Positions 48,801 to 60,857 of a DNA stretch of 64,000 nucleotides are shown here, one piece after another. The translations under genes and the position numbers were made by a program. The DNA is taken from positions 310,001-374,000 of the forward strand of contig JAQSEB010000157.1 in assembly GCA_030063045.1 (NCBI GenBank), in the 5' to 3' direction. Position 1 is the stretch's first letter; every line of letters starts with the position of its first letter. Under the pieces are notes generated by a model. It saw only the letters and a program-made list of their open reading frames with translations. It searched no databases and had not been told where the DNA came from. This DNA comes from Pratylenchus scribneri (taxonomy: Eukaryota; Nematoda; Chromadorea; Rhabditida; Pratylenchidae).

Positions 48801-51077
48801 GAAGGTGACTTTCGTCATTGTTGAACATCTTTCATAAGGTGAATTATGAAAGTAAAAGTTTTTGGAGAATTATTAGTTAAAAAGAAGTGAAAAATTAGAC
48901 TAGAAATTCAGTGGTAGTCTTAAAATTATAAGCGTATATACTTTATTAATTCTCCATGGGTAATTATTAATTCTGACCCCACAAAAATTGTGAATCGGTT
49001 TCGAAATTCTTAATTTGTAGATATTTAAAAAAATATATAGGATTTTTATACTTATCAGAGCCTTAGAGAACAAAGAAAATCAATAAAAATAAATTTATAA
49101 AGTTCCCAAAATCGAGAGTGAATTAAAGAATCTATATATTATTTTATTTTATTTTTATTACCTGTGCCGCATGGTAGGCTAATTTTTTTAAGGCTTTATG
49201 CATTGCTTCCTCCAAAACATTCACTTCCAATTGGGCCACATATTTTTGAGAAATATCACCAATTTTATTTGGTCCTTGAAAAATAATGCCGAATTCCGTA
49301 CCGAGGAAATATCTTTATAAAAGATGATTAGAGGAATTAAATTGGGTTACCTTAGCATAACAATTTGCTTTTGATATATATCAATTGGATGGCTCCGGGC
49401 AAATCCGCTTCGATCATTCACCAATGTCACATCCATGCCGGCGATGAAAAGTTGAAAAGCGGCGATCATTCCATTTGGGCCACCGCCCTCAATGATTGCC
49501 CGGTGCCATTGGGAATTGTTCGCGGCGGACAATGCTTTTTCACGATTTTGAATATGTTCATTGATCATTTGATTAATGATAATATCGTCTAAATATGGCA
49601 AATTAAATAAAATGAAATTCAGTTAGTTTCCTCTTTCCAAGATTAATTTAATTTTTCTCCATCTCTTCAATAGGGCAGTGTTAGAAAAGAGGAAATAATT
49701 TTTGTCAATCAGAAAAATTTGGTATAATACTTCGGTACTTATCCAGATTTTATCCCATTTTTGGGTAAACTGGGAATGGGAAAAATTGAAGGGACCCTCA
49801 TTTGGTTCAGTAGGGTTAGGATTATGTAGGGTCAATCAGGCATGGGATATCATCCCAAGTAACCATAAGGCACTAATCCTAATCCTGATGACTCAAAAGG
49901 GGTACCCTTCAATTTTGCTTTCTCAACAAAAAATGGGATCAGACTGGTTTTCATTATAAATATCGTAAAACTTCTAATAGAAACCTCGAGGCTTATAAAT
50001 TTTAGAGAACCTCCGAGGTGTGAACTTTTTGGAATTTTTTGAAACAAAAAATGCTAATTTCGACATAATTTCATTTATAAATTGCTCATTTTTGAGATAA
50101 ATTTTTCGACGGGGGGCTTTATTAGAACGGGGACTTCTATTAGAAGTTTACGGTAAACACATAATTCAGGCCTGCTTAATATCTCCGTACTTCTTAATTA
50201 TCTGGCTCCAATTTGAAAATTTTTTGAAATTCTTTTTCTATTATTCATATTTGATTGTAAAACGATGAAAAAACATGATTTTATTTGATTTTAGGGTTAC
50301 TAATTTTGGGGGTAACTAGGGCAATTTTGGGAGGAAAAAGTCTGGCCATAGATAATTACGACTAATATTATTGGTGCAACAGGGCAATCTTTAATTTGTC
50401 GCCGGCATAATTAATCGCCATAATAATAAAGCACAACGGTGTCGAATGTTATAAAAATTTGAGCTTACCCAGCAAAATATTATGAATTTTTGAAATGCGA
50501 TAAATTTTCCCTAGCCGATTGGGATCATTTTCAGCAAAATCAAAGATGTCCAAATACCAGCCAGGCTTGAGATAGCAAAATAAATAGATCATAAATTTCT
50601 TGCAGGCTATCACCATTTGATGATTTGGCCAATTAGGTGTCTTTAGTTGTTTCTCTTCGTGTAATGTTTGTTGATTAAATTCCGTCAAATTAGGAAATTT
50701 GGCAAAAAATTTGTCAATTTCTTCATCCAAATTTTTCTTTTGCTGACGAAATTCTTTCATCAGTTCAAATCCTTGATCAATTTTGTCAAATTTATCGAAT
50801 GCTAAATATTCATTATATTTCAGCAGCTTTTGGCCCATCAGACTTCCACTTTGTCCAATAATTTCATCCAATTCCTTTTGACGTGCCTCTAAATAATGAA
50901 TTTTTTTTCTTGAATAAAAATGTTAAAATTTTAATTTTTTTGTTTAATTATTCGAAATATATTTTAATTTAAATATTTACTAATTGTTCGCAATAATCTC
51001 AAATCTTCTTCGGTAGGCGTTGCCAAAATCAAAATGCAATGGCCACAAAGCATTATCAGAAATATGAAAAATTTCAT
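45813..51077 (-). CDS. Secreted FAD-dependent monooxygenase-like protein, copy B (8 exons, one junction out of frame)
   Basis: Minus-strand exons: 51077-50981, 50888-50469, 49588-49351, 49312-49162, 48828-48624, 48155-47744, 47108-46751, 46318-45813. Exons 4, 5, 7 and 8 have exactly the lengths of copy A (151, 205, 358, 506). The leader is MKFFIFLIMLCGHCILILA. GGGPNG, CAGGANDKIRD and GDANISQHYLLGQG are all kept, as is the basic tail. Exon 6 ends one base short: its only sensible donor (AAG|GTTATT) leaves phase 2, whereas exon 7 begins in phase 0. Spliced in this way, the message would stop soon after the junction. Either this is a recent pseudogene, or an unusual donor is used, or one base is missing in the assembly. 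Otherwise the reading frame is well kept. Confidence 0.75.
47251..47499. mobile_element. MITE in intron 6 of FAD copy B, flanked by a 13-bp direct repeat
   Basis: Inverted ends (TACTTTTGCCATTGTATCCT... against the complement of ...GAGGATACTAACTAACGGCA) enclose TGAAAGGG and CCCTTCACTTTT arms and an ATTAGGTTAGGG core. The direct repeat TATAGATCTCGTC stands on both sides (47238-47250 and 47487-47499), as expected of a target site duplication. The target is itself part of the GATCTCGTC foldback family. Confidence 0.65.
48300..48550. repeat. Low-complexity tract in intron 5 of FAD copy B
   Basis: GAAGAGGATGAT-type purine runs, then CATCATCTTCTTC-type pyrimidine runs, ending in a C-rich stretch at about 48531-48550. 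Simple repeat; no coding claim. Confidence 0.7.
49729..49965. mobile_element. MITE in intron 2 of FAD copy B
   Basis: Arms AAAATTGAAGGGACCC and GGGTACCCTTCAATTTT within longer imperfect ends that include ATCCCATTTTTGGG. The core has TAGGGTTAGGATTATG. Same family as 47251-47499; a related element is at about 55640-55800. Confidence 0.6.
49966..50157. mobile_element. Foldback element in intron 2 of FAD copy B
   Basis: Left end TCGTAAAACTTCTAATAGAA; right end TTCTATTAGAAGTTTACGGT. Directly abuts the preceding MITE. Confidence 0.6.
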
Positions 51078-51394
51078 TGAATTTGGTGACATCGATAATT
51101 TTTTGTTGGAAAATAAAATAAATCACAATTAAAATAATTTTATTTTTTTTTTTTAATCTGTGAAAGAGACAATTTTTATTTTTTTAAAAAGTGATTATCA
51201 TATAAAATGTAGTGTAATTAAATTTATTATAGATTATAAATTCAATTGAATAACAATTGAAAATTCTTCAGTCAATGATTTAACAATTTTGCTTAACAAT
51301 TTATTAAGTATGATATGGGAAATAGAAATTTCTAAAGAGTGGGGAAACTTCGCTGATGGAAATAATATTAGCTAAAATAAAAATTCATTTAAAA

Positions 51395-51860
51395 ATTGTG
51401 GATTGATTTGTTTTTGATTTTCCCCATTAATCGATCCTTCGAAAATCCATCTGAACGCTCAACTTTATCCATATTTGTCCATCATTACTGAGCTAGCTTC
51501 ATTTATCGCACGCATTATACCCCATCCCACAATTCACTAAAATGCGCGCAGCCATTTGGCCCTATTATGGCCCCATCTCTCCATCTATCCATCTAAACCT
51601 CGACCGCAGCCATTCCTCCTCCTTTCATTCCAAATTTATGGCCAATTTACCACATTCGCTACTTTATGACACCTAGTTTCCTTCAATTCTCTGCCTTCTT
51701 TCTGCCCAACAGAATTTTTGTTGTTGGCTTCATCCTCCTCTGCAACTAAGAAGCCTTTCATCTCATTCCATATCAGACTTCACTTTCCCCATCTCCCAAT
51801 TTCACTTGATTTGAATTTGAGTTTGAATGGATGCGCGGAAACCAAGGACAAAATATAATT
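51395..51860 (-). repeat. Dispersed repeat upstream of FAD copy B, inverted
   Basis: Complement of the blocks seen at 4790-5035: TTTTTGATTTTCCCCATTAATCGATCC, then CGCACGCATTATACCCC and GGCCCCAT. Lies upstream of copy B as its counterpart lies upstream of copy A, in the same orientation relative to the gene. The part from 51600 (AAATTTATGGCCAATTTACC, TTTTTGTTGTTGGC) also resembles 60080-60200. Confidence 0.55.
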
Positions 51861-52059
51861 CCCATTCACTTTAAACAATGTTCTCTCTAAGACCTTCTAA
51901 ATTATAGATACGATGATCAGAGGACAGACAAACAGCAGTTTTACCCGGCAAACCGAGAATGGACAATATTTATATTTGCAGAATGGAAAATGAAATAAGA
52001 ATTTTTCATTTTAACTATAATTTTTTAAATATATTAGAAATTTAAAGAAATTAATTTAA

Positions 52060-52705
52060 TCGGACTTGTGAACATTCATTTTGAATGTGGTTTAATTAAA
52101 CAATATCATAATATTTTTGTAGGTTTTAAATAGTTCCAAAATATATATATTAATTACTTTCTAAAATGTATTTGCCATAAGAAGAAATTAAGAAATTAAT
52201 TAGAATATATTTTAGACTAGTTTAAAACTCATGAAAATATTAAAAATTAATGAATTGAATCATTAACGAAAATGGAAGTTCATCAAATTGATAGAATTAA
52301 TTTAAGAAATTAATTAGAATATATTTTAGACTAGTTTAAAATTCATGAAAATATTAAAGAATTATTGAATTGAACCACTACCGAAAATGCTAATAAAGAA
52401 ATTAATTCAAAAAATCTGAACAACATTCATTTTGAATGTGGTTTAATTGAACAATCTTTTAATAATTTCATTGTTCTTAAACAATACCAAAATATATATT
52501 AATTATTTTATAGAGAGTATCTGGTCAATAAAGAAATTAATCAAATCATTCTGCCTGAACAACTTTCATTTTGAAAGTGGTTTAATTGAACCATGTTTTA
52601 ATAATTTCATTGTTCTTAAACAATACCAAAATATATATTAATTAATTTATAGATGGTATTAGGGCAATAAAGAAATTAATCAAATCAATCTATTTAAAAT
52701 GAATA
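52060..52705 (+). repeat. Tandem repeats of about 120-140 bp
   Basis: Two interleaved unit types. TTCATTTTGAATGTGGTTTA followed by AACAATACCAAAATATATAT occurs near 52075, 52430 and 52565. GAAATTAATTAGAATATATT followed by TTTAGACTAGTTTAAAA occurs near 52195 and 52310. All direct. No gene. Confidence 0.7.
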
Positions 52706-53535
52706 AGAGAAATCATCTTCTAATTTTTATTGTCGATTATTTTAAATTCAAATGAAGTACCCAATGCAAAATGTGAATGACAATGTAAATAAATTTTATA
52801 AACATTATTTAAATCGAACGGTTTCATCCAATATTCACAATTTCATCCAAAACAAAAATCGCTTGCGCCAACTTTTCCACCAATCTCTTTATTCATTAGA
52901 TTATTTTCTCTTCGATTTTACCTTTCTCCTAATTTTGGGTCATTGATTAGACGATGGCACAATCAATTTTTTAATTCGCGCAAACATTACTCTCCCAGAT
53001 TCGATATAATCGAATGCTCGCATTATTCTCGCTTTACTCTCATATTTCTGCGGTGAACAGCAAATTTGGCCATAGAAAAAAAAGCAATGCCGTTCACCCA
53101 GGTGTCCATCATTTTGCCTTCTTTCTCTTATCTCTTTCTCTGAAGCAAAATCAATTTTTTGCCAACAATAAAATATTTAGGAATTGGCTCTGCCTTACTA
53201 ATCTCCCATATACCTTAGATTTAGACCCATTTTCAAATTCATGCTTTCTCTCCGATTTTTGGATTCAATCAATTTGTTTGCCAACATTAAAATCAGTAAG
53301 CAATTTTTTTTTCTATCTTCAAAATCAACCAAACTATTCTAAAAGCAATTTTATATTGCCTAAAGACCTCGTAGTTATTTTTCCGGAGATTAAAGACAGA
53401 ATCCGTGCCAGTCAGGATTTACTGAATTTCATTCCATTAATAAATATCGTATTTCTCGTGTGGAATATCAACATCTCCATTCTAATGGCAATAATTTTTT
53501 TATCATCTTCTGTTCAGATTTATCCACAAAAAAAA
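52706..53535 (+). promoter_or_regulatory. Upstream region of secreted coiled-coil gene 1, duplicated before gene 2
   Basis: Blocks at 52980-53200 (GAACAGCAAATTTGGCCATAG, GGTGTCCATCATTTTG, TTTTTTGCCAACAATAAAA) recur in order at 60240-60500 upstream of the tandem paralogue, so the duplication included the 5' flank. A 207-codon ORF here (53014-53637) runs into the first coding exon but shows no protein features apart from the true leader. Confidence 0.5.
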
Positions 53536-56500
53536 ATGAATTATTTGCCTCGACTCCTTCAATCATTATTTCTAATGCTTATCTATTCCCATTTTGGCTT
53601 TTCAATGAAAGGGCAGCCGCCAAGAAAATGTAAATAAAATATTTTAAAATTTAATTTAATAATTATTCAATGATTAATTTTTAAATGAGCTTATCCAATA
53701 GAAATATTAAATGAAAGTGAAAATTTTCCTTTTAAATATTAAAAAATATTTAATAAAAAATATTTAAAAAACCATTGATGAAAAATAATCTTTTATTTTT
53801 ATAAGCAGCCGGACTAAATCCTTATGCAGCAGAATTCCATCCTCAACGTCAATTAATTCCAAATTCTCCTCAAACTGGACCTCCAACATCGCAATTTAAT
53901 TCCAATGCAATCGAGCCGCATCTTCAACTTCCACATTCTCATCAGTCTAGCCAACAAATTGCAGAAGATCCTATCAAATTGCCGGATTTTTTATTTCCTT
54001 GGGAAGAAAAAGAACAAATCTTAAGCAACCAAGGCGCCCAATTCATTCTTCCGGAAATGGGAAGCAGCAGTCAAAATGCCCATCTCATTCCTCCGGAAGA
54101 AAAGGCGAATGGCAGCCAAGGCACTGATGCTTTCAATCCAATATTAAAGAAAGGAGAAAACACTAGTGAAACCGAGCAAAGCAAAAATGATCCCGTCCAT
54201 AAAGAAGAAATTAAATCACACCTAAAACATGTAACGGACATTCAATTTGCCGACAAAGAGCAAATTGATGAATTAAGCAAATCAGTTGACCATACGCATA
54301 ATGCATCAAGTTTTTTGAGCAAATCGATGAACCCGATAGAATCCAAATCTAATTCCTGTTCCAAAAGTGGAAAAGAAAAACAACAACATTCGCAACAACC
54401 ACAGTCTTCCAATCATAGAGAAAAGAATAATCGAAAAGGCGGTTCAGGCAGCATATTGCCTCCTAATAAAGGAATTCCGCCTCGAACATTGGAAAAAGCA
54501 TCGGAATATGAGGCGCGTGTAATCAACTCGTCAAAAAAAGATGAAATAAATATTTTGGACCGTGGATCAATTGTAAAAGAAAGTAGCTTAAATCCGCTGC
54601 ACAATCCTCAACAACAAAAGCATTTGGAAGAAAATGAGGATAAAGAACAAATAGAAAGCAACAAAATTCAGCAACAACAGAGCCGAAAATCTATAAAATC
54701 AAAGAAAAAGGGAAAAGATAAACAAAGGTGAAAATAATTGAGAATTAGATTTGGAAAGTATTTTAAATGTTTCATTATGTTTAACATCGGGTTTTCTTTT
54801 TTTAGGCTGAATATAGATAAACTAGAAAATTAGCTAAAAATTATTATCATATTATTTTAAATATAAATCGGCAACTATCAATTTAGCCGTTATTTCTATA
54901 GGTGAAATTGAAAGCATGAAAATTAAGGAAAAAATGGAAAATGAATTATTAGAAAAGTTACTAGAAGAACGGAGGGAGGAAATAGAAAAACAAAAACTGG
55001 AAAACGAGGAGAAGAAAATTAAAGAAAAAGGAGAAGAAAAACGACGGGGAAAACAAAAATTGGATAATGTTTTTTCTTCAAGCAATATGGCATTACAGAA
55101 GGAAATTGCTGGGAAACAATTGAATCATCCCGCCCTATATGCAACACCACCAAATAACCCAACCATGGCAATGGCAAGTGGCAGTAGTGGATCTGGAGGA
55201 GGAGGAGGAGAAGAAGAAGAAAACAATGAGCAAGGTAATTCAGGTGTATTCCTTCTTTTGGAACCAGATTAAATTTCAAACTTCCATATCAAATTAATTT
55301 TTATATGTATATTAGATTTATTTAAATTAGGTAAATTTATTAAATCTTGCAGATTGATTGAGTCGATTAGAGAAAGAATTTATGGATTTGTTTGGAAATA
55401 GAATAAAACAAAATTGTACTATTTTTTGTTTTTTTAAAATCTTTTTTATATAAAGATTTTCACCAGCTAGAGTTTAATTATTCAATCAGTTAAATTAAAT
55501 TTTCAATATTCGTAAAATTTAGGTAGTCCTTACGGAATACGGAAAAATGTCATATTTAAAAAGTTTAGAAGCGGAACCAAAACATCGAATAAGTCAAAAA
55601 TTGGACTAATTAACATTAAGGTATTTATACTCATCTAGTTTAAATCCCCTTAAGTGAAGGATCACCTCTTCGGATGTTAGAAATAGGGATAGAATTAAGT
55701 GATACCCCGTCCTATCCATAACCTATACTTGACTGAGTGAGCAACCTTATCCGGAGACTCAAAGGTCCTTCACTTTTTTCTTTCTTGGGTAAAAGGGAAA
55801 TGTAAACTAAATAAGTTCTAAATAAAGCTAATATCAATTGTTATGATTCTAGATATAAGGGATAGCGAAATTTTCTATAATTTAAGAATTTTTTTTCGAA
55901 AATAATCATTTGATGTTCAATTATTAAATACATAATTAATTAAAAATCACACTAATTTAAGCCTCAAATTCTGCTTTTGCTGCTATTAAAGAACAGTCAT
56001 TGTCATTTCTTATAAAAAACGAAATAGGAAGAAAAGAAAAATTAGAAAAATACAACAAAATCAAAAAATTTTTGACTAAATTGGAGAAAAAGCTAGATGA
56101 AATTGAAAAACTGGAACACATTTGGCTAAGAGAAAAAATTGAAGAATTTCTTGAAGAAGATAAAAATCCCAATCCGAATGAAGAGTGGGAGGAGGAAATA
56201 CATCAAATAAGAATTGAAATCCGTAAACTTGACGATACAAAAAAATCCGAAATGAAAGAAAAAGAGAATATTATGGAATTAAATGAAAAAAAGAAAGAAT
56301 TGACCTCATTGCGTGATATAAATTATGCTAAATTAAATAATTCGAAAAATAAAAAAAAGAAACGTATTAGGGATAAAGATAAGGTTTGATATTGTTATTA
56401 TAATATATTTATAATATTAAAAATAATTTTATAGATGGCTATTGCCAATTTCAGAAAAGTCGAAGATGAATTAGAACAAATAAAATTTCAACTTTCGGAA

Positions 56501-59179
56501 AAAGAGGACTATGTGAAGGATTTACAAAAACAAATTGAGGAATTGCAGAAATCATTACTGTATAAAATTATACAATTTAAAAATAATGAGAAGCCAATAA
56601 GAGAGGAAATTAGAGAGATTCAAGTAATTTCGTATATATTACTAATACTAGTACTAGGTCATTTCAGTAATAAGATTTAATAAAAAATTATTAAAATAAA
56701 TAATTTTTTAATCCTTGATTCTAGGATTTGTGCTATATGTGGTAAATTCAGTTTTGTAAATCTCAACAATAATATTAAATTTAAAAAAATTATAAAGAAA
56801 AAAATTGATCATTTTTTTATCCTTGATTTCAAAAATATTTTCAATTAGTATTTGGTAAATTCTATTTTAAAATCATATCCATTGAAAAAAGTTAGCATAT
56901 AAATTGTTAATTTTCGATCTTTTATTATAAAAATTTTAATAGACAAATTTTAAATTTTTAAAATCAGTCATTCATGAAGTTTTTTGATAAAATTCTTGTT
57001 TAATTTTAATATGTTTTTTTTGTTATTAAAAAATAGTTATTAAAAATAATTTTCTTTCAATTATGTTATTCAATCATATTTTCAGCTATCATTACATTTT
57101 CCAATATTTTAATACTATGATTTCCAATAATTAATATGATTTAAAATTTAGAAACAAATGGAGGAACCATTGAAACATTTATGGATAGGATATGATGTTG
57201 TGTATAAAATACTTGATCAACATTGGAAAACACCCAAAATGAAAGAAAATTATGATAGAAAACCCTTTGACTATAATTTTATCAGGTTATATTCTCATTG
57301 ATTGTACTTTTTCATTATAAGAGCAGGAATTATATAAAATAATTAAAGAGTTTTATAATTTTTAGTTTCCTTTATTTTCCAATTTTTTAAATCAAATTTA
57401 ATCAAGTACTTTTTTTTTCTTATTTTTCATCATTACTTTTTTTATAGCTTCATTTTCGCTGGGATAGCTAAAAAGAATGCTGCCGATGCTAAAGCTGAAT
57501 TATCAACATTTAAAAACACAATGAAACTCACATTGGAAAAAATTTTATTGCATCAAAATATTTACAGGTAAATTTAAGTTTTTTATTTTTATTCCATGAC
57601 TATAAAACTATATGATATATGATTAATCGCTTTTAATTATTCGATTGAGTTCAGCGAATTAAATAGAGTAAAATTATGGTGAATTATATGGCAACTCTTT
57701 TACATGTAATTCCGTTTCTTGTCGCGCAAATATTTTTATAAATAAATTTAGTTCTAAAATTAGTTAATTGAGGCTTAATGTGATTAAATGCCAAGTTAAA
57801 AGGAAATTTTTTATGCTTTACTATCAATTTTAATGAGATCTTTTTTTATTATAATTACAATCTTAGAAATATCCGTATTTTCTCACGCTATTAAAAATTG
57901 AAAAAAGAGAGAAAGACGCAAAATCATTGCCATATTTAAAATCAGTTTATGAGAAATATTGGTATATGATATTGAAAGATAGGTATGTGAATATAAATAA
58001 ATGTTTAATTAAAAATAATTTTATTTTACTAATTAATATATTTTAATGCATTCCAATTATATATATAAAGATGCTTTCGACATTTGCATTCAAAAACTTG
58101 GAACTTTTTTTAAAGGGTTTTTTGGGTTTTGGGACTTGCACATTCTAGGGGCAACTTTTCAGCGCGCATTCAGGAAAATTATATTCAAAATTCAAATCAT
58201 TTGTCCTTTCTCTACATTTATAAATAGGATATTATCATCAATTTAATCTTCGTTAGAGAATCTTTTTCTCTGCTTGAAAAATAATATAATAAGCTCGTTC
58301 CAAAAAAGAGGGAAAATTACATATATTTTTTCAGAAATAATCCCTAAGATTAAATTGAAATTTAATAAATTAGGGTGGGAAATTCTATATTCATCAAAAC
58401 CATTTATTTTTAAAAATGTTCAGCAGTTATTCTCATTTATCGAATTGAATTGCATTTAAAAATTGTCCACAGATAATTAAAATTTAAATCAAAAATCACA
58501 TTTTTTAGATTTGATCATCATTTTGAGCATGTACGAGAATATGAATTTGGGCGAGAAATAAATCAAAAAGAGAGGGAAAAACGTATAAAAGAATTACTTG
58601 CAAAAGCGCCGATGAAAAAAAATCCAAAAGTTAAGGAAATTTTCCAGCAAATTGCACTAATAGATCCCGGCATTTTAGTTGAATTGATGAAGGTATTTGT
58701 TTTTAAATAAATTTAACTATCATAATTTTGTCTTTTGTCGATTTATCTACGAATACGAACTATAATTTGTTTAATTTATTTTTATAGGGTATTCTATAGA
58801 ATGAAAAAATATATAATAGGCAAAAAATTTATGGAATATAACTCCATAACTTTTACTATAAATCAAATCTACTAATTCTTTTTCTAATCAGTAAATCTTA
58901 ATTAGCGGAGCTATAGAGTGTTTTCAAATTATTAATATTCAAAAAATGTCTTTATCTCGATTTTCTGATCCACAAATTTCATCCAAATTTTTTAATTACA
59001 AAAATTTTTTCTAGATTATTGATGTGCTTGATGAATTTTTGACGGAAATTAAAATAAAGGATCGCGTTGAGAAATATGAAAATGATACAGATTTTATGAA
59101 TTCAATTAGTAAAAATAATCCAAATATTAATCATTATAATTCACTTTGGATGGAATTATATGGAAATGATGACAAATGA
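53536..59179 (+). CDS. Secreted coiled-coil protein, tandem copy 1 (10 exons)
   Basis: Exons 53536-53629, 53809-54727, 54915-55234, 55962-56383, 56435-56623, 57152-57285, 57448-57567, 57908-57982, 58509-58692, 59015-59179 give about 873 residues. The leader is MNYLPRLLQSLFLMLIYSHF. Exon 2 encodes a proline-, serine- and glutamine-rich disordered region (FLFPWEEKEQI, LPEMGSSSQNAHL). Exons 4-5 encode long coiled coils (KLEKKLDEIEKLEHIWL). Exon 6 has the conserved KQMEEPLKHLWIGYDVVYKI block, and a helical C-terminus ends LWMELYGNDDK. I do not know the family. Acceptors for exons 3 and 8 (GAAAG and AAAAAAG) are weak and were chosen to keep frame; if they are wrong this copy may be frame-broken. 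Its downstream paralogue has exons 2 and 3 as one exon. Confidence 0.7.
55640..55805. mobile_element. MITE in intron 3 of secreted coiled-coil gene 1
   Basis: Ends AAGTGAAGGATCACCTC and, inverted, AGGTCCTTCACTT, with CCGTCCTATCC in between. Related to the elements at 47.3 and 49.8 kb. Confidence 0.55.
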
Positions 59180-60857
59180 TAATGAGAAATATAAGAAATG
59201 ATTGAATGGGAAAAATGAAAGAGGAAAATGTTAAAAAGAATATATTGACAAAAGAGAAATGAATATTTGATATATTTATGGCTATTTAGTTTTTATATTG
59301 TATTTATTAACAATTTTGTAATCATGGGTGGAACCGTAATTCCGATACCGAATGCCGAAATTCTGGGGTTGAGCTACGTTCCGATTTCGAAAAATTGTCA
59401 AATTCCGAAAAATTCCGAAAGCAAAGAGGGATCTTTGCTAATTATATTCTGAAATGTGGATTATTTTTCGAAACGAATTCCATCTTTAATTAAAAATTCA
59501 TTCTTTTTCTTAATATTTTATTTTTCTATCTAATTTTAATTTTAATTAATCAGCGAAGAGTTTTGGTAAAAAATCATGAAGAATAAGGTCTGCAAATGCA
59601 TTATTTAAAATTCAGCAAGGACGTCACTACTGAAAATTAGCCCTATTTTTTCACAAGAATACTAATCCCTTTCATTTTTTTTAATATTTAAAATAATTTT
59701 GTGAAAAAAATTTCATTTTTTGAATTATCCAATTTTTTCAATTTTTAATGAATTTAAAATTTTTTTGAAAAATTCCGAAATCCGATTCCGAATGACGGAA
59801 TTCCGAGATCTTGAGTTCCTTTCCGATTCCAAACAAAATTCTGTTCCGATTTCCAACCCTGTTTGTAATCGATTTTGATTCTATAAAAAATTGTAGCCGT
59901 TATTCATTTTTAACCGATTTTTGTTTAAGAAAGTTTTTTTATATAACAAATCCTTAATCCGGCTTATAAAGTAAAAGATATCCTTTTAGATTTAGAATGA
60001 TAGACATAGACATGTCAAATATTTAGTTTCGTGAATTATGGTCCATTCTTATCATCCATCGGATTCATCCAAACCGCATGCAATCATCCCATTCCAAATT
60101 TATGGCACATTGTACCAAATCCACTCTTCCCCACAGTTTTCTCTCTCAATTGCTTGCCTTCTTTTTCAGTCCATCAACATTTTTGTTGGCATTCAAGCAG
60201 CATTTTTGTTGCTGTCCAAACGCGCGCCCGCATGCTCGACCTGGTTTGGTAAAATCGAATGCACGCATATTCCTTATTCTAATTTTTCTGCTTTGAACAG
60301 GGAATTTGGCCATAGGAAATTTGCCCTGTGTCCATCATTTTGTTGTCTTTCTCATTCACTCTGGGCCCGTAGTAAAAGAATCGGATAAATTTCCCGGGGA
60401 GGAATCCCAGGGAAAATTCCCTCTCCCTCATTCCCCGATTCTTTTACTACGGACCCTGGTGTCCGATCAATTATTTGCCAACAATAAAAAAGGTAATTCA
60501 TTGCTCTCGATCTTCCCCATATACACAAATTTTAGGCCCATTTTCCAATGCTCGACTTCTCTCATACCTTTGCTTTCAATTTCAATAAATTTTTGCCAAC
60601 AGTAAAATGCAGCATTATTCCCTACTTTTTATTCTAAACTCAACCAAATTTGTAAGCTTTTTTATTTGTCTCAACTCTCAAGCCTTTTGATGAAACCATT
60701 ATTAAAAAGTGATGATTCGTGCCAGTCAAGTTTGATTTCCTTCCGTTAAAATTAATCCCGAATTTCCATTCATCTTTTCTTTCATATCGCGCAGGGCTTT
60801 ATATCCCATTGACAATATTATTCGATTTTCTTATTTTTTTATTCAGGTTTTTCAAAA
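59180..60857. other. Spacer between the tandem coiled-coil genes, with two repeat elements
   Basis: An element with AATTCCGAAA-type repeats spans about 59325-59865; its ends GGGTGGAACCGTAATTCCGA and TCTGTTCCGATTTCCAACCC are inverted. A compact hairpin element lies at 60362-60461. The remainder (60030-60620) is the duplicated upstream flank of the coiled-coil genes. Its several overlapping ORFs in different frames have no protein support. Confidence 0.5.
60362..60461. mobile_element. Short MITE upstream of secreted coiled-coil gene 2
   Basis: About 100 bp: GGGCCCGTAGTAAAAGAATC at one end, GATTCTTTTACTACGGACCC at the other, with GAATCCCAGGGAAAATTCCC in the middle. Absent from the matching flank of copy 1. 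Confidence 0.75.

Noticed and set aside
53014..53530. Coding extension upstream of coiled-coil gene 1
   Set aside because: The frame is open to 53014, but the corresponding flank of copy 2 is broken in that frame and both copies have an ATG directly before the hydrophobic leader.
58046..58459. ORFs between coiled-coil exons at 57982 and 58509
   Set aside because: Exon phases at 57982 and 58509 match directly, so this is intron; the ORFs lack the charged composition of the gene.
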